Positions 51,909 through 60,820 of a stretch of 64,000 nucleotides of DNA are shown in pieces. The notes beneath the pieces are model-generated. The model searched no databases. It worked only from the letters and a program-made list of their open reading frames with translations, and was not told where the DNA came from. The DNA comes from Phyllobacterium chamaecytisi. Its GTDB lineage: Bacteria; Pseudomonadota; Alphaproteobacteria; Rhizobiales; Rhizobiaceae. The first letter of the stretch is position 1. Each line of letters begins with the position of its first letter. Position numbers and translations under genes: made by a program. Where the stretch lies: positions 1 to 64,000 of the forward strand of contig NZ_JAIQWW010000003.1 in NCBI RefSeq assembly GCF_020164455.1. Direction: 5' to 3'.

Positions 51909-52778
51909 CTAGGTTCCCTCTATCTCATCGACGAACAATGTCATTGCAAGGAGGTCAGCCGCTCCACCTGGACTAAGCGATCTGGCAATGAATTCTTCGT
52001 GGATTGATTGTGCTTGGAGCCGCCAGCAAGCGGCGGCGATTCCACCTCGTGCGAGAAACAGACGAGCCGCCTGCTGGGCATATAGGAGTCCCTGCTGTCC
52101 GCCTCTGTGCAGTAGGTTTGTGTCATCCAACGCCGCGATCAATGCAAAGCAGGTCTCGACCCTTTGTGCCTCCGGATCGTTCGGTAGTTTGAGCCGGGAG
52201 GCACGTAACGCGGGAAGCCCGATGTTGTAGATGCTCGGGAAACCGTTGGCAGCCTCGGAACGCGCGCCGCCCACACCATATCGAAGATTTGCTTGCGCAC
52301 CGTGGCTATCGGCGAGTCTTGGTCCCGCCAGGATGCTTTGCCCCCAGAGTTCGTGGACTGTCGACCCAAGGGGAAATCCGAAGTCGACGACGCCATTGGC
52401 TCTTGCACCCGCAGCCGCGCATAGCAGGCCAATACCAAAGATCGCTCCTCGATGGGTGTTGATACCCCCGGTCGCCGACAGCATGGCAGTCTCGGCTGCA
52501 ATTCCGATGGACCTTAGATGCGTCATTTGGCGTGCACCCGCGCCGGCGATCACAAGGGAGCGGAAATAAGGCTCAATAGCTGAAGCGCTGTAGCGAAATG
52601 TCTCGGCATCCATATCTCTATGGCTTCCGGAGTCCACATGGCTGACAAGGCCCGGCTTGGGCCATGTTTCCAACTCCTGCAGGAGGCTTTGCGCCGCGAG
52701 GGAAGCTATGCCACGCGAGTTGACATTCAAGCGTGAGAAAGTTTCGAAAACGGAGACGGGGCGGGGAAGGGCATTCAT
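51909..52778 (-). CDS. mdcB: Triphosphoribosyl-dephospho-CoA synthase
   Basis: A 289-aa CitG/MdcB-type enzyme. It makes the 2'-(5''-triphosphoribosyl)-3'-dephospho-CoA precursor of the malonate decarboxylase prosthetic group from dephospho-CoA and ATP. Family blocks: WPKPGLVSHVDSGSHRDMDA, ATGGINTHRGAIFGIGLL and the C-terminal SPGGAADLLAMTLFVDEI. It overlaps mdcG by 4 bases. Confidence 0.9.
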   Translation of the reverse strand: MNALPRPVSVFETFSRLNVNSRGIASLAAQSLLQELETWPKPGLVSHVDSGSHRDMDAETFRYSASAIEPYFRSLVIAGAGARQMTHLRSIGIAAETAMLSATGGINTHRGAIFGIGLLCAAAGARANGVVDFGFPLGSTVHELWGQSILAGPRLADSHGAQANLRYGVGGARSEAANGFPSIYNIGLPALRASRLKLPNDPEAQRVETCFALIAALDDTNLLHRGGQQGLLYAQQAARLFLARGGIAAACWRLQAQSIHEEFIARSLSPGGAADLLAMTLFVDEIEGT

Positions 52779-53425
52779 GACAGTCGCTCCCCTGCGGTGA
52801 AACGACGCCCGTCGAGAAGCGCAACGCCTTCCATAGATTTCACCAGGACATCGGTCCCACCTGGTAGAAATTCGCGCCAGTTGGCGGCAAGCCCATCGCG
52901 GCGGATAAACTCGCCGTCGATACGACTGGGCGAATTATCCTCAATCTTGGAAATCTCGGAAGATAGCAGCTCCATGTCAGCCGAGGACGGGACGTGAAAC
53001 AGCAAGTCGATGTCCGAAGATAAGGTGAGGTAATCGAGACCGGTCAAGGCCTGCCAAGCCAGGCTGCCGAAAACCTGCAGCTCGATACCGCGGTGCGCGG
53101 CGAAAAACTCCAGTTCGTCGAAAATCTGCTGCCATTGCCTTGGCGCTTGCTCGCGAGCACTAGCGAGCGATAACGGCTCTTGGATTGTCAGAATGTCTTG
53201 GTCTTGAACGATAAACGGGATACGCCACTTCCCTAGCGAGGGTGGGAGGGGTAGGCCAAGTGCGATACCATGTGTTTCGTAAGAACTAGGCCGACGCGAG
53301 ATCAGCGGCCATCCCTTGTGAACCCAGGATCGGATCAGCGGATCGACCTGATCTGACCCAAGTTGCCGTTCAAGAACGACATCCCACCTTGATGGCTCGA
53401 GATAGATCAGGTCGTGACGCCTCAT
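52775..53425 (-). CDS. mdcG: Malonate decarboxylase holo-ACP synthase (phosphoribosyl-dephospho-CoA transferase)
   Basis: A 216-aa nucleotidyltransferase that attaches the prosthetic group to the acyl-carrier subunit. The DxD metal site is visible as SSDIDLLFHVP, with FGSLAWQALTG preceding it as the G-S motif. ATG 53425 is ten bases after the mdcE stop; the open frame to 53563 lies inside mdcE and is ignored. It overlaps mdcB by 4 bases. Confidence 0.9.
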   Translation of the reverse strand: MRRHDLIYLEPSRWDVVLERQLGSDQVDPLIRSWVHKGWPLISRRPSSYETHGIALGLPLPPSLGKWRIPFIVQDQDILTIQEPLSLASAREQAPRQWQQIFDELEFFAAHRGIELQVFGSLAWQALTGLDYLTLSSDIDLLFHVPSSADMELLSSEISKIEDNSPSRIDGEFIRRDGLAANWREFLPGGTDVLVKSMEGVALLDGRRFTAGERLS

Positions 53426-53435
53426 TGGCCGAAGC

Positions 53436-54152
53436 TTAGGACTCGCGTGCGATGGCATAGACCCGCTCCGCAATCTCCGCCGCTTTGGTGCGGCCATGCC
53501 GTTCGACGCCGAGAAGGTCGCGTTTGTCATCCGAGCCAGGGAGATCGGCGAGTAGCGCCGCAAGCTGGCTCGCCAGTGACTCCTGCTCGTTCCATATGAA
53601 ATGCACAGCGCCTGTCTTTGCCAGGTTGTCCAAACCGGGTGCGAAGATCGCAGTCGTCTTGGCCTTCTCTTGCAGAACCTCGATGGACAGCTTTGTCACC
53701 TTCGACATCGACGCGAGGTCCATCACGGCAGGCTCAGCACCCGGTAGTGCGACCAGAACCCGAGTGGCAAGCGCTGTAGCGAGAAATGCACCCGCGGCGG
53801 AATGGCCATAGAGGATACCAATCGTCGGGCGACCGTGAAGATCGGCGAAGATCAGGCATTTGGCGAGGTGAGCCAGGAACTCGTTTAGGCCAAGCAACTC
53901 GTCACGCTTGCTCATTTTTTGGCTATCGCTGTCCACGATCACGAGGATCGGCCCCGTTCCCGAATGGTCGTCGAGGATATGGCGGGAAAGAGTGGAAGCC
54001 TGGTCAATGCCCACGGCCGTTCGGTCCGAGACTCCGACGACAAGTGCCTGCTGCCCGCTGGCAAGCGGTGCAAAGCCGTAGAGTAGACCATGATCGGCTT
54101 TGATGCTGTGTCCGTCAGGGAAGAGCGATGCGAGGATGTCAGCGAGCTGCAT
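53436..54152 (-). CDS. mdcE: Malonate decarboxylase gamma subunit
   Basis: A 238-aa carboxyltransferase-like subunit. It works with the beta subunit to decarboxylate malonyl-S-ACP to acetyl-S-ACP. The crotonase-type fold shows the oxyanion segment LYGHSAAGAFLATAL and the DLASMSKVTKLS region. ATG 54152 overlaps mdcD by 14 bases. Confidence 0.9.
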   Translation of the reverse strand: MQLADILASLFPDGHSIKADHGLLYGFAPLASGQQALVVGVSDRTAVGIDQASTLSRHILDDHSGTGPILVIVDSDSQKMSKRDELLGLNEFLAHLAKCLIFADLHGRPTIGILYGHSAAGAFLATALATRVLVALPGAEPAVMDLASMSKVTKLSIEVLQEKAKTTAIFAPGLDNLAKTGAVHFIWNEQESLASQLAALLADLPGSDDKRDLLGVERHGRTKAAEIAERVYAIARES

Positions 54153-55077
54153 GGTTGGGTCTCCGTATTTTTTGAGCGGCCGCTGTGAACTGGGCATAGG
54201 TCATCTCCGGAATGGCAGCGGCGTCATCGACGCCCATGGACCTCCAGATATCGATCGCGTCAGCCGATGTTCCGAACTGTTGAATCCGCCATTCGAGGCG
54301 TGCCTGCTCTTCGTGCAATGTTTGGAGAGTGAAGGGCCGAGTGTCGGCCAGCAGACTGAGCGCGGTCTCCCGGAAGTCTTCGATTGTGTCGTCGACGAAG
54401 GCATCCGTTCCGCCGATCAGTCGGCGATGCTTGCCGCCCATGGTGCGCCAGACAAGTGCCCGATCTTTTGAGTCGAATTCCTCGACGCCGCGGTTCGTCT
54501 CTATTACTTCAGGTCCCGAAACCGAGATGCGGCCTTGTTCGGAGACCGCGAGAGCAGAGCAGCACCCGGCAATCAGTCCGCCACCGCCGTAGCAGCCAGC
54601 TCGTCCGCCAATCAGACCTATAACTGAGACGCCGGCGATCCTCGCCTCGATGACGGCGCGCATGATCTCGGCGATCGCCAGTTCCCCGGCGTTCGCCTCC
54701 TGCAAACGGACGCCTCCAGTGTCAAACAGGATGAGGACGGGTATCGACCCGATGTCGCGGGAAGCCCGCAAAAGGCCGGTGAGCTTCGCGCCATGGACCT
54801 CGCCGAAGGCGCCGCCCATAAAGCGACCTTCCTGCGCTGCGACGAAAACGGGCATGCGCTTGATGAGGCCGCGTCCGACGATCATGCCGTCGTCGAATTG
54901 CTCGGGAAGATCGAAGGATTTGAGATTTGGACTCATCTCGCGTTCCTGGGGGCCCAGAAATTCCTTGAAGCTGCTCTCGTCGAGTAGTTGCGAAACACGC
55001 GTACGAGCCGAGGCCTCATACCAACTGACTTGTCTGGCGCCGGTGGCCTGTGGGGCGGTGTTTGTTGAGACGCTCAT
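54139..55077 (-). CDS. mdcD: Malonate decarboxylase beta subunit
   Basis: A 312-aa carboxyltransferase-family subunit. The oxyanion glycines are seen in FDTGGVRLQEANAGELAI and GGRAGCYGGGGLIAGCCSAL; SVSGPEVIETNRGVEEFD follows. With the gamma subunit it forms the decarboxylase. ATG 55077 overlaps mdcC by 4 bases; the open frame upstream to 55263 lies within mdcC and is not coding in this frame. Confidence 0.92.
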   Translation of the reverse strand: MSVSTNTAPQATGARQVSWYEASARTRVSQLLDESSFKEFLGPQEREMSPNLKSFDLPEQFDDGMIVGRGLIKRMPVFVAAQEGRFMGGAFGEVHGAKLTGLLRASRDIGSIPVLILFDTGGVRLQEANAGELAIAEIMRAVIEARIAGVSVIGLIGGRAGCYGGGGLIAGCCSALAVSEQGRISVSGPEVIETNRGVEEFDSKDRALVWRTMGGKHRRLIGGTDAFVDDTIEDFRETALSLLADTRPFTLQTLHEEQARLEWRIQQFGTSADAIDIWRSMGVDDAAAIPEMTYAQFTAAAQKIRRPNHAAR

Positions 55078-55391
55078 TGCTCTGTTTTCTCCATCAGGCG
55101 CAGCGCCTGTGACAGACGAAGGGACACGGTGTCGGGTCGCGCGCCACCGTCGTTGATCGAGAAGCGCAGGCCACCTGTCGGGAACCGTTCGACGAAACCA
55201 TCGACAACCGCCTTCCAGACGGGATCGAACCCTCGAACCGTGGTTCGGATCTTGACCACGCATTGCTTTTCGGGGAGGGCGCGCTCGACTAGAACTTCCA
55301 GATTTCCGGAAGCCACGACGCCGGTTATAGCCAGCTTCGTGTTGCCGGTGGCTCTTTCCGCTACTTCATGAGTAAATGTGAGGTCTTGCAT
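55074..55391 (-). CDS. mdcC: Malonate decarboxylase acyl-carrier (delta) subunit
   Basis: A 105-aa acyl-carrier protein unlike fatty-acid ACP. The serine that carries the dephospho-CoA-derived arm is S28, in VVASGNLEVLVE. The PTGGLRFSINDGGARPDTV C-terminal block is characteristic. It lies 14 bases after mdcA and overlaps mdcD. Confidence 0.92.
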   Translation of the reverse strand: MQDLTFTHEVAERATGNTKLAITGVVASGNLEVLVERALPEKQCVVKIRTTVRGFDPVWKAVVDGFVERFPTGGLRFSINDGGARPDTVSLRLSQALRLMEKTEQ

Positions 55392-55404
55392 CGTAGGGCT
55401 CCCT

Positions 55405-57048
55405 TCACCAGTTGCGAAATTTGGAAGGCGGGGCGTAAAGGCCGCCCGACCATCGAACGATGTCTTTGATGGATCGCGCCGCCAGCAGATTGCGGTCCGC
55501 TTGAAGCGGATCTATGCCGAGGTCTTCGGGTCGCTGGATGACCCCCCGGTCCCTAAGCTGGTTGACCATCGACTTGTCGCGTCCGCGGCCCACGTCTGTG
55601 TAGCCGGCGACGCCGCGGATAGCCTGTTCGCGCTCGTCCGGGTCCCGGCAAAGCAGCAGGTTCGCGATGCCCTCTTCTGTCACGATATGGGTGACGTCGT
55701 CGCCATAGATCATGACTGGCGCGAGATCGAGGTTGAGTTTTTCGGCGAGGGCAATGGCGTCCAGCTTTTCAACGAAGAGGGGGACGTTCTTTTCTCCGAA
55801 TGTCTCCCCGATCTGAACGACCAGTTTCCGGCCGCGGCGCAGCGCGGGCAATCCTGCGGGGTCCGCCTCCTTTCCTGCTTGCAGCCAGGGCTCGCTCGGA
55901 TGCCGTCGGCCGCGAGCGTCCGATCCCATGTTGGGAGCGCCGCCGAAGCCCGCTATTCGTGTCGTCGTCACTGTCGACGAGTTTCCAGCCAAGTCGATCT
56001 GGAGCGTCGAACCAATGAACATGTCGCAAGCGTAGAGGCCCGCGACCTGACTGAAAGCTCGGTTCGAGCGAAGAGAGCCGTCGGGCCCGGTGAAGTACAC
56101 GTCGGACCGAGCCCTGATGTAATCGTCCATACCGACCTCGGAGCCGAACGAATGTATCTGTTCCACCCACCCGGATTCGATCGCTGGAATGAGTGCGGGA
56201 TGGGGATTCAATGCAAAATGACTGGCAATCCTCCCCTTCAGCCCTAACGCTTCGCCGAACGTTGGCAACAGAAGCTCGATTGCAGCCGTGTTGAACCCAA
56301 TGCCGTGGTTCAGGCGCTTTACGCCGTAGGGCGCGTAGATGCCCTTAATGGCCAGCATTGCTGTCAGGATTTGGGTCTCGGTTATAGCCGCCGGATCACG
56401 GGTGAAAAGTGGCTCTACGAAGAACGGCTTGTCAGCCTTCACCACGAAGTGGACGCGGTCCCCGGGAATGTCGACACGCGGGACATTTGCGACGATTTCG
56501 TTGACTTGCGCAATGACGACACCGTCCTTGAAAGCAGTCGCTTCGACGACCGTCGGCGTGTCTTCGGTATTCGGTCCCGTATAGAGATTGCCCTCCCGAT
56601 CGGCGCTTACAGCGGCAATCAGAGCGACGTTGGGCGTCAGATCGATAAAGTAGCGGGCAAATAGTTCGAGGTAGGTGTGCACCGCCCCGAGTTGAATTTT
56701 TCCGCCGAATAGCATTTGCGCAATGCGGGCTGACTGTGGACCGGAGTAGGCATAATCCAACTTGGTAGCCACGCCGCGCTCAAATAAGTCGAGGTGCTCG
56801 GGGAGGACCACGCCCGACTGCACCATATGCAAGTCGCTGATGAATTCCGTATTCACTGCCAGGAGCGCAGAGCTGAGCAGGTCAGCCTGTTTCTGGTTGT
56901 CGCCTTCCAGGCAAACTCGGTCGCCTTTACAAATGACGGCCTCAAGCAAACGAGTGGCATCCTGGGCATCGACGATTTTTCCGGCTGACAGTTTGCGGCC
57001 CGCCTCGATGCGTTGATCCCTGGCGTCGCGGTTCTTATGCCACTGCAT
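55405..57048 (-). CDS. mdcA: Malonate decarboxylase alpha subunit, acetyl-S-ACP:malonate ACP transferase
   Basis: A 547-aa CoA-transferase-like subunit that exchanges malonate for acetate on the carrier, starting each cycle. Landmarks: GKIVDAQDATRLLEAVI..., GDRVCLEGDNQKQAD, HMVQSGVVLPEHLDLFE, and GFNTAAIELLLPTFGE. ATG 57048 has AGGAG six bases upstream. The much longer open frame to 57339 encodes basic, low-complexity residues antisense to the hydrolase gene and is not part of it. First gene of the eight-gene mdc operon; its promoter lies within 57049-57151 or in front of the hydrolase. Confidence 0.95.
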   Translation of the reverse strand: MQWHKNRDARDQRIEAGRKLSAGKIVDAQDATRLLEAVICKGDRVCLEGDNQKQADLLSSALLAVNTEFISDLHMVQSGVVLPEHLDLFERGVATKLDYAYSGPQSARIAQMLFGGKIQLGAVHTYLELFARYFIDLTPNVALIAAVSADREGNLYTGPNTEDTPTVVEATAFKDGVVIAQVNEIVANVPRVDIPGDRVHFVVKADKPFFVEPLFTRDPAAITETQILTAMLAIKGIYAPYGVKRLNHGIGFNTAAIELLLPTFGEALGLKGRIASHFALNPHPALIPAIESGWVEQIHSFGSEVGMDDYIRARSDVYFTGPDGSLRSNRAFSQVAGLYACDMFIGSTLQIDLAGNSSTVTTTRIAGFGGAPNMGSDARGRRHPSEPWLQAGKEADPAGLPALRRGRKLVVQIGETFGEKNVPLFVEKLDAIALAEKLNLDLAPVMIYGDDVTHIVTEEGIANLLLCRDPDEREQAIRGVAGYTDVGRGRDKSMVNQLRDRGVIQRPEDLGIDPLQADRNLLAARSIKDIVRWSGGLYAPPSKFRNW

Positions 57049-57151
57049 GCGAAACTCCTGCATTTGGAAGGTGGGCCATGAGATTCCTCGGTGTTGACCG
57101 AATTGCGGAATTAGGGGCTGCCGCTTGGCGACAGCCCTTTCGTGGCGTGAT

Positions 57152-57946
57152 CTATTTGCTGCTGACCGTGGTTTCGTCGGCGGCCTTGCGCGCGGCTTCC
57201 GTGATGATGGCCGCCACTTCCTTCGGATGCGACTCGTATACCGAATGGCTTGCACCCTTAATTTCGATCGTATGGCTCTTGGCGCGCTTGTAATACCAAC
57301 GCTCAAGATCAGGGTTGATAATCTGGTCATTGCCGGCAACCACAGCCCAGCTAGGCTTCGTCTTCCAGGCGGCAGCGGTCAGTGGTTGGGTGAATACGCC
57401 GGCTGAAGCAAGGACCTGCGAGCGGGCACCGAACAGTGCCTGTTCTCGGGGAAGGTCAGGAGCGAACAGTTTCGGAAATTGCTCGGGGTCGAGATAGGTG
57501 TAGCCATCAGGGGTTTTCTTGATCGCACCCGGGGTCTTAGCGAGCACGCTCGGCGTCTTCTTGCCAAGCGAGCCCTCATCCTCACCGACGTCGGGAGCGT
57601 GGGCGGCGATGTAGACCAGACCCACGACGGATGGGTGGACACCCGCTTCGGTTATAACCGAGCCGCCGTAGCTATGGCCTACGAGGAGAGTTGGACCATC
57701 CTGCATGTCGAGGACGCGCTTGGTGGCGGCTACGTCATCGGTGAAAGAACTCTCGGGTTCCTGCACGATGGAGACGTGGAACCCTTCCTTCGTCAGAATT
57801 TGGAAGATTGGCTTCCAGCCAGACCCATCGACCCATGCGCCGTGAACGAGAACGATGTTTTTAATTGGTTCCGCGGCAGCCGGCTTTGCAAGTGTTGCCA
57901 GCGGAAGGAGTGCGCCAAGAGCTAGGCATGCGGTCATATTTCTCAT
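57152..57946 (-). CDS. Exported alpha/beta hydrolase
   Basis: A 264-aa hydrolase with a Sec signal peptide (about residues 1-25, ending PAAAEP). The fold shows HGAWVDGSGW after the first strand, the nucleophile motif GHSYGG, an acid in AGNDQIINPDLE and a His in GASHSVYES. Similar proteins are often called alpha/beta hydrolase with no fixed substrate. It is 103 bases upstream of mdcA on the same strand, but the gap and different localisation argue against a functional link to malonate. Confidence 0.85.
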   Translation of the reverse strand: MRNMTACLALGALLPLATLAKPAAAEPIKNIVLVHGAWVDGSGWKPIFQILTKEGFHVSIVQEPESSFTDDVAATKRVLDMQDGPTLLVGHSYGGSVITEAGVHPSVVGLVYIAAHAPDVGEDEGSLGKKTPSVLAKTPGAIKKTPDGYTYLDPEQFPKLFAPDLPREQALFGARSQVLASAGVFTQPLTAAAWKTKPSWAVVAGNDQIINPDLERWYYKRAKSHTIEIKGASHSVYESHPKEVAAIITEAARKAADETTVSSK

Positions 57947-58490
57947 GATCAGGTTTCCTTTGTAGCTGATGTTGGGAGGCTCTCGCCGATCCGGTTTTTA
58001 ATCGAGTCTAATGTCGCAAATTCGTGCATATCGGCGGAACACGGCGGCCTCGTTCGCCGTTGAGCTGACCGAACCTAGAAAGTAAAAACACCTTGCAGGC
58101 ATATCTGCTGCCGACGACATCGGCCGTGAGTTGAAGATTAAGCCAGCTTCGACCGGAGCGTAACCAGATCATTGTATAGGTATGCCCAGACTCAGCGGTA
58201 GGTTCGCCGATTGGCAGGACCGCAGCGTGCAGCTACTCGGAACGAGGTTGAGATAGCGCACCATTCTTCACTCGCGACAGCAGACCTTGAGAAGGCCACT
58301 ATTGGCAACTGGCTTCCCGTGCTGACGTCGGCATCTGGCGCGGTTCGGGGGTCAGCATTGTCGGTCCGTCGGATGGCAGAGCGCAGGCAGCGAGCAGGCA
58401 CTCCCCCATTAGCGACTGCTGATCAGAGAGACACCTCAAACGCCATAATACTGTTCGACGGGAGCACGTCTTGGTTATGAGTCAGAGGGA
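57947..58490. other. Stretch without a recognised gene
   Basis: About 540 bases between the hydrolase start and the Ohr stop, both minus strand. It should hold the hydrolase promoter and the end of the oxidase-Ohr transcript. I see no clear terminator and no gene. Confidence 0.45.
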
Positions 58491-58922
58491 TCAGGGTTTC
58501 CCTGATTGGGTGATCTTTGTCACCGGGACGTTCCCGCGGATTGCGTTGGAATAAGGACATATAGCGTCAGCCCGTTCGACAAGCTCGTTTATCACGTCTA
58601 TTTCAACCCCAACAACCGTGATGTGCAGCGTTACCGAAAGGGCGAAAGTATCGCTCGGAGTCTTGCTCAGCCCGACTTCACCTACTACCGTTATGTCGCC
58701 GTCAGGTATGTGGCGGCGACTTTCGCGAGCCGCTCGAAAGAGCGCGTTCTCAAAGCAGGCTGCATACCCTCCAGCAAAAAGCTGCTCGGGATTGGTGGCG
58801 CCGCCCTTGCCACCCAGCGAAGCCGGCATAGCGAGCGCTAGATCGAGAATGCCGTCATCGCTTTTGATCATGCCATGACGTCCGCCAGAGGCCGTGACTC
58901 TAGCCGTATAGATGGCTTCCAT
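58491..58922 (-). CDS. ohr: Organic hydroperoxide resistance protein (Ohr/OsmC family)
   Basis: A 143-aa thiol peroxidase reducing organic hydroperoxides. Peroxidatic Cys56 (GYAACFENAL) and resolving Cys122 (AICPYSNAIRGN) are both present, with R15 and E46 in the usual active-site places. It begins 3 bases after the stop of the histidine kinase gene, so it is almost certainly co-transcribed. No OhrR-type MarR repressor is nearby, the usual partner. Lipoamide-type reductants are typical in the family. Confidence 0.92.
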   Translation of the reverse strand: MEAIYTARVTASGGRHGMIKSDDGILDLALAMPASLGGKGGATNPEQLFAGGYAACFENALFRAARESRRHIPDGDITVVGEVGLSKTPSDTFALSVTLHITVVGVEIDVINELVERADAICPYSNAIRGNVPVTKITQSGKP

Positions 58923-58925
58923 TTT

Positions 58926-60746
58926 CTACTCCATCGGGTTCGTTGGTTGCGGGTTGACTGGCAGCTTGACGTGGAACGCAGCGCCGCCCGAAGGATTGGC
59001 TCGCGCCGATATTTTTCCATCATGGGCTTCCACGATAGACCTGCAGATAGCGAGTCCCATTCCGATACCGTGCTGCTTTGTCGTATGGAAAGGCTTGAAA
59101 AATTGCTCGCCATCGCCAGCGAACCCGGGACCGTTGTCCAGGCAGTCAATTTCAACGGCGTCGTTGTGCAGACGGGCGCTTATCCGAACAAGTCGATCAG
59201 ACTTTTTGTGTTGCGAGAGAGCCTGAACGGCATTGACCATCAAGTTGATGATAACTTGCTGGAGCTGGACGGGGTCGCCTTGTATGGGCGGGATGCCGTG
59301 TTCAACATCCAGTATGATCTCCACACCATTGCGACGCGCGCTGGACTCGACATAAGCGAACGAAGCGGAAAGGAGATCGAAACAATCCACGGCCTCGAGT
59401 GTCGTGCTACCGCGTTCGAACAGTGTTCGAACGCGGGCGACGATATCGCTGGCTAACTGCGCGTAACCCACCATCCGACGTGCGTTCGCGGTAGCTTTTT
59501 CGATGTCGGGTTCATCTCTGTCTATCCAGCGCAGCAGTGCCCCACCGCTTGCAACGAGCGCACCGAGTGGCTGGTTTACTTCGTGTGCGATCGACGCTGC
59601 GAGTTCACCGGCGGTCGCGACCCTTGCAACATGTGCTATCTCGATTTCGTTCTGCTTCAATCGCTCGGCGTTTCGGATTGCCGCTGTGACGTCCATAATC
59701 ACCGCGGTGTAGGCGGTATCCAGTGGCTGGCTCTTCTGTCCCAAAACACGGAGGTGCTTTACGCGGCCGTCGTCAAACTTCAGGCGGAATTCACCCTCGA
59801 TTTCAGGCGATCCATTTCTCAGCTCTTGTCGCAGCCGTTCGACGCCGGGCCGATCTTCTTCGTGAATACGAGATAGAAGGAGCCCGAAGGACGGCTTCGT
59901 TTCTACGTCGTACTCCAAAATTCGGTATGTTTCATCAGACCAGAACAGCCCGTCGGTATCGAGTTCGAACCCGAAACTGCCGATCTTGCTCAGTTCTTGA
60001 CCTCGTTTCAGGTAGGCCTCGCTAACCTGCAGCTTATTTTCAGCATGCTTTCGCTCTTCGATATCGAAGATGGCTCCATACCAGGCGACGATGTTCCCGG
60101 TCTGGTCCTTGCAAGGCGTACCGATGCTCACACACCATCGATAACCGAGCCTGGAGTTGCCGACCCGCGCCTCGTATTGACCTTCGGCCCCGGTTAAGAG
60201 CATATAGCGCCAGTATGCCTCTATGCCTTCGCGGTCATCGGGATGCACGCCGTCTCGCCAGCCCCAGCCAACTGCATCCTTGAGCTCCTGACCCCAAAAA
60301 TCCAACCACCGGCGATTGGCATAGTCCAGATAGCCATCGGGCCTAGTCCGCCAGATCATCGCTGGTATCTGTTCAAGCGTTCGCTCGAATTCTGCCGCAA
60401 TACGATCACTGGCAAACTTTTGGGTAATCGTAGTATCGGCTTCGACTCCAATTAGCAGCGTTCCGGACTGCGAAGTGGCGGCACGGAAAACATGCCACCT
60501 AAACTGCTCGTCGCCGCTTCTGATGCGAAACAGAACCTCCTTTGGGGAGTCCTCGTGGGTCAGCGCGCGAAGGTGTTGGGTGTCAGATGTATGCAGGAGG
60601 CCTTGCCACCCAGAATCTAGAAGTGAGCTTCGGTTTATGCCAGAGATAGAAGTCCAGTGTTTGTTGAGATAGACGGCCTTACCTTCCGGATCAAGCCGAA
60701 GCACGAGTGCCGGTAGATGCTCCAACGTATCTGACAGTTCATGCAT
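58926..60746 (-). CDS. Triple-PAS sensor histidine kinase
   Basis: A 606-aa soluble-type kinase. Three PAS domains lie at about residues 1-108, 117-235 and 245-357; the second and third have PAC-like ends (AWYGAIFDIEERK; AVIMDVTAAIRNA). The dimerisation domain carries the phospho-acceptor His388 (AHEVNQPLG), and the ATPase domain has the N-box (NLMVNAVQAL), G1 (DNGPGF) and G2 (GIGMGLAICRSI) motifs, as in FixL/NtrB-like kinases. No haem- or flavin-binding residue can be assigned. No response regulator is nearby. It lies 74 bases after the oxidase subunit II gene and 3 bases before ohr, so it may sense respiratory or redox state. Confidence 0.9.
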   Translation of the reverse strand: MHELSDTLEHLPALVLRLDPEGKAVYLNKHWTSISGINRSSLLDSGWQGLLHTSDTQHLRALTHEDSPKEVLFRIRSGDEQFRWHVFRAATSQSGTLLIGVEADTTITQKFASDRIAAEFERTLEQIPAMIWRTRPDGYLDYANRRWLDFWGQELKDAVGWGWRDGVHPDDREGIEAYWRYMLLTGAEGQYEARVGNSRLGYRWCVSIGTPCKDQTGNIVAWYGAIFDIEERKHAENKLQVSEAYLKRGQELSKIGSFGFELDTDGLFWSDETYRILEYDVETKPSFGLLLSRIHEEDRPGVERLRQELRNGSPEIEGEFRLKFDDGRVKHLRVLGQKSQPLDTAYTAVIMDVTAAIRNAERLKQNEIEIAHVARVATAGELAASIAHEVNQPLGALVASGGALLRWIDRDEPDIEKATANARRMVGYAQLASDIVARVRTLFERGSTTLEAVDCFDLLSASFAYVESSARRNGVEIILDVEHGIPPIQGDPVQLQQVIINLMVNAVQALSQHKKSDRLVRISARLHNDAVEIDCLDNGPGFAGDGEQFFKPFHTTKQHGIGMGLAICRSIVEAHDGKISARANPSGGAAFHVKLPVNPQPTNPME

Positions 60747-60820
60747 GGGCGACAGCCTCGGACATGAGCCGCGACGTGCTCGACGGCGGCCGACACATGG
60801 CTTGCGACTGGAGCAGGTAC

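Noticed and set aside
57049-57339. 97-codon N-terminal extension of mdcA
   Set aside because: The extra residues are arginine/proline-rich and antisense to the hydrolase gene; a strong AGGAG precedes ATG 57048.
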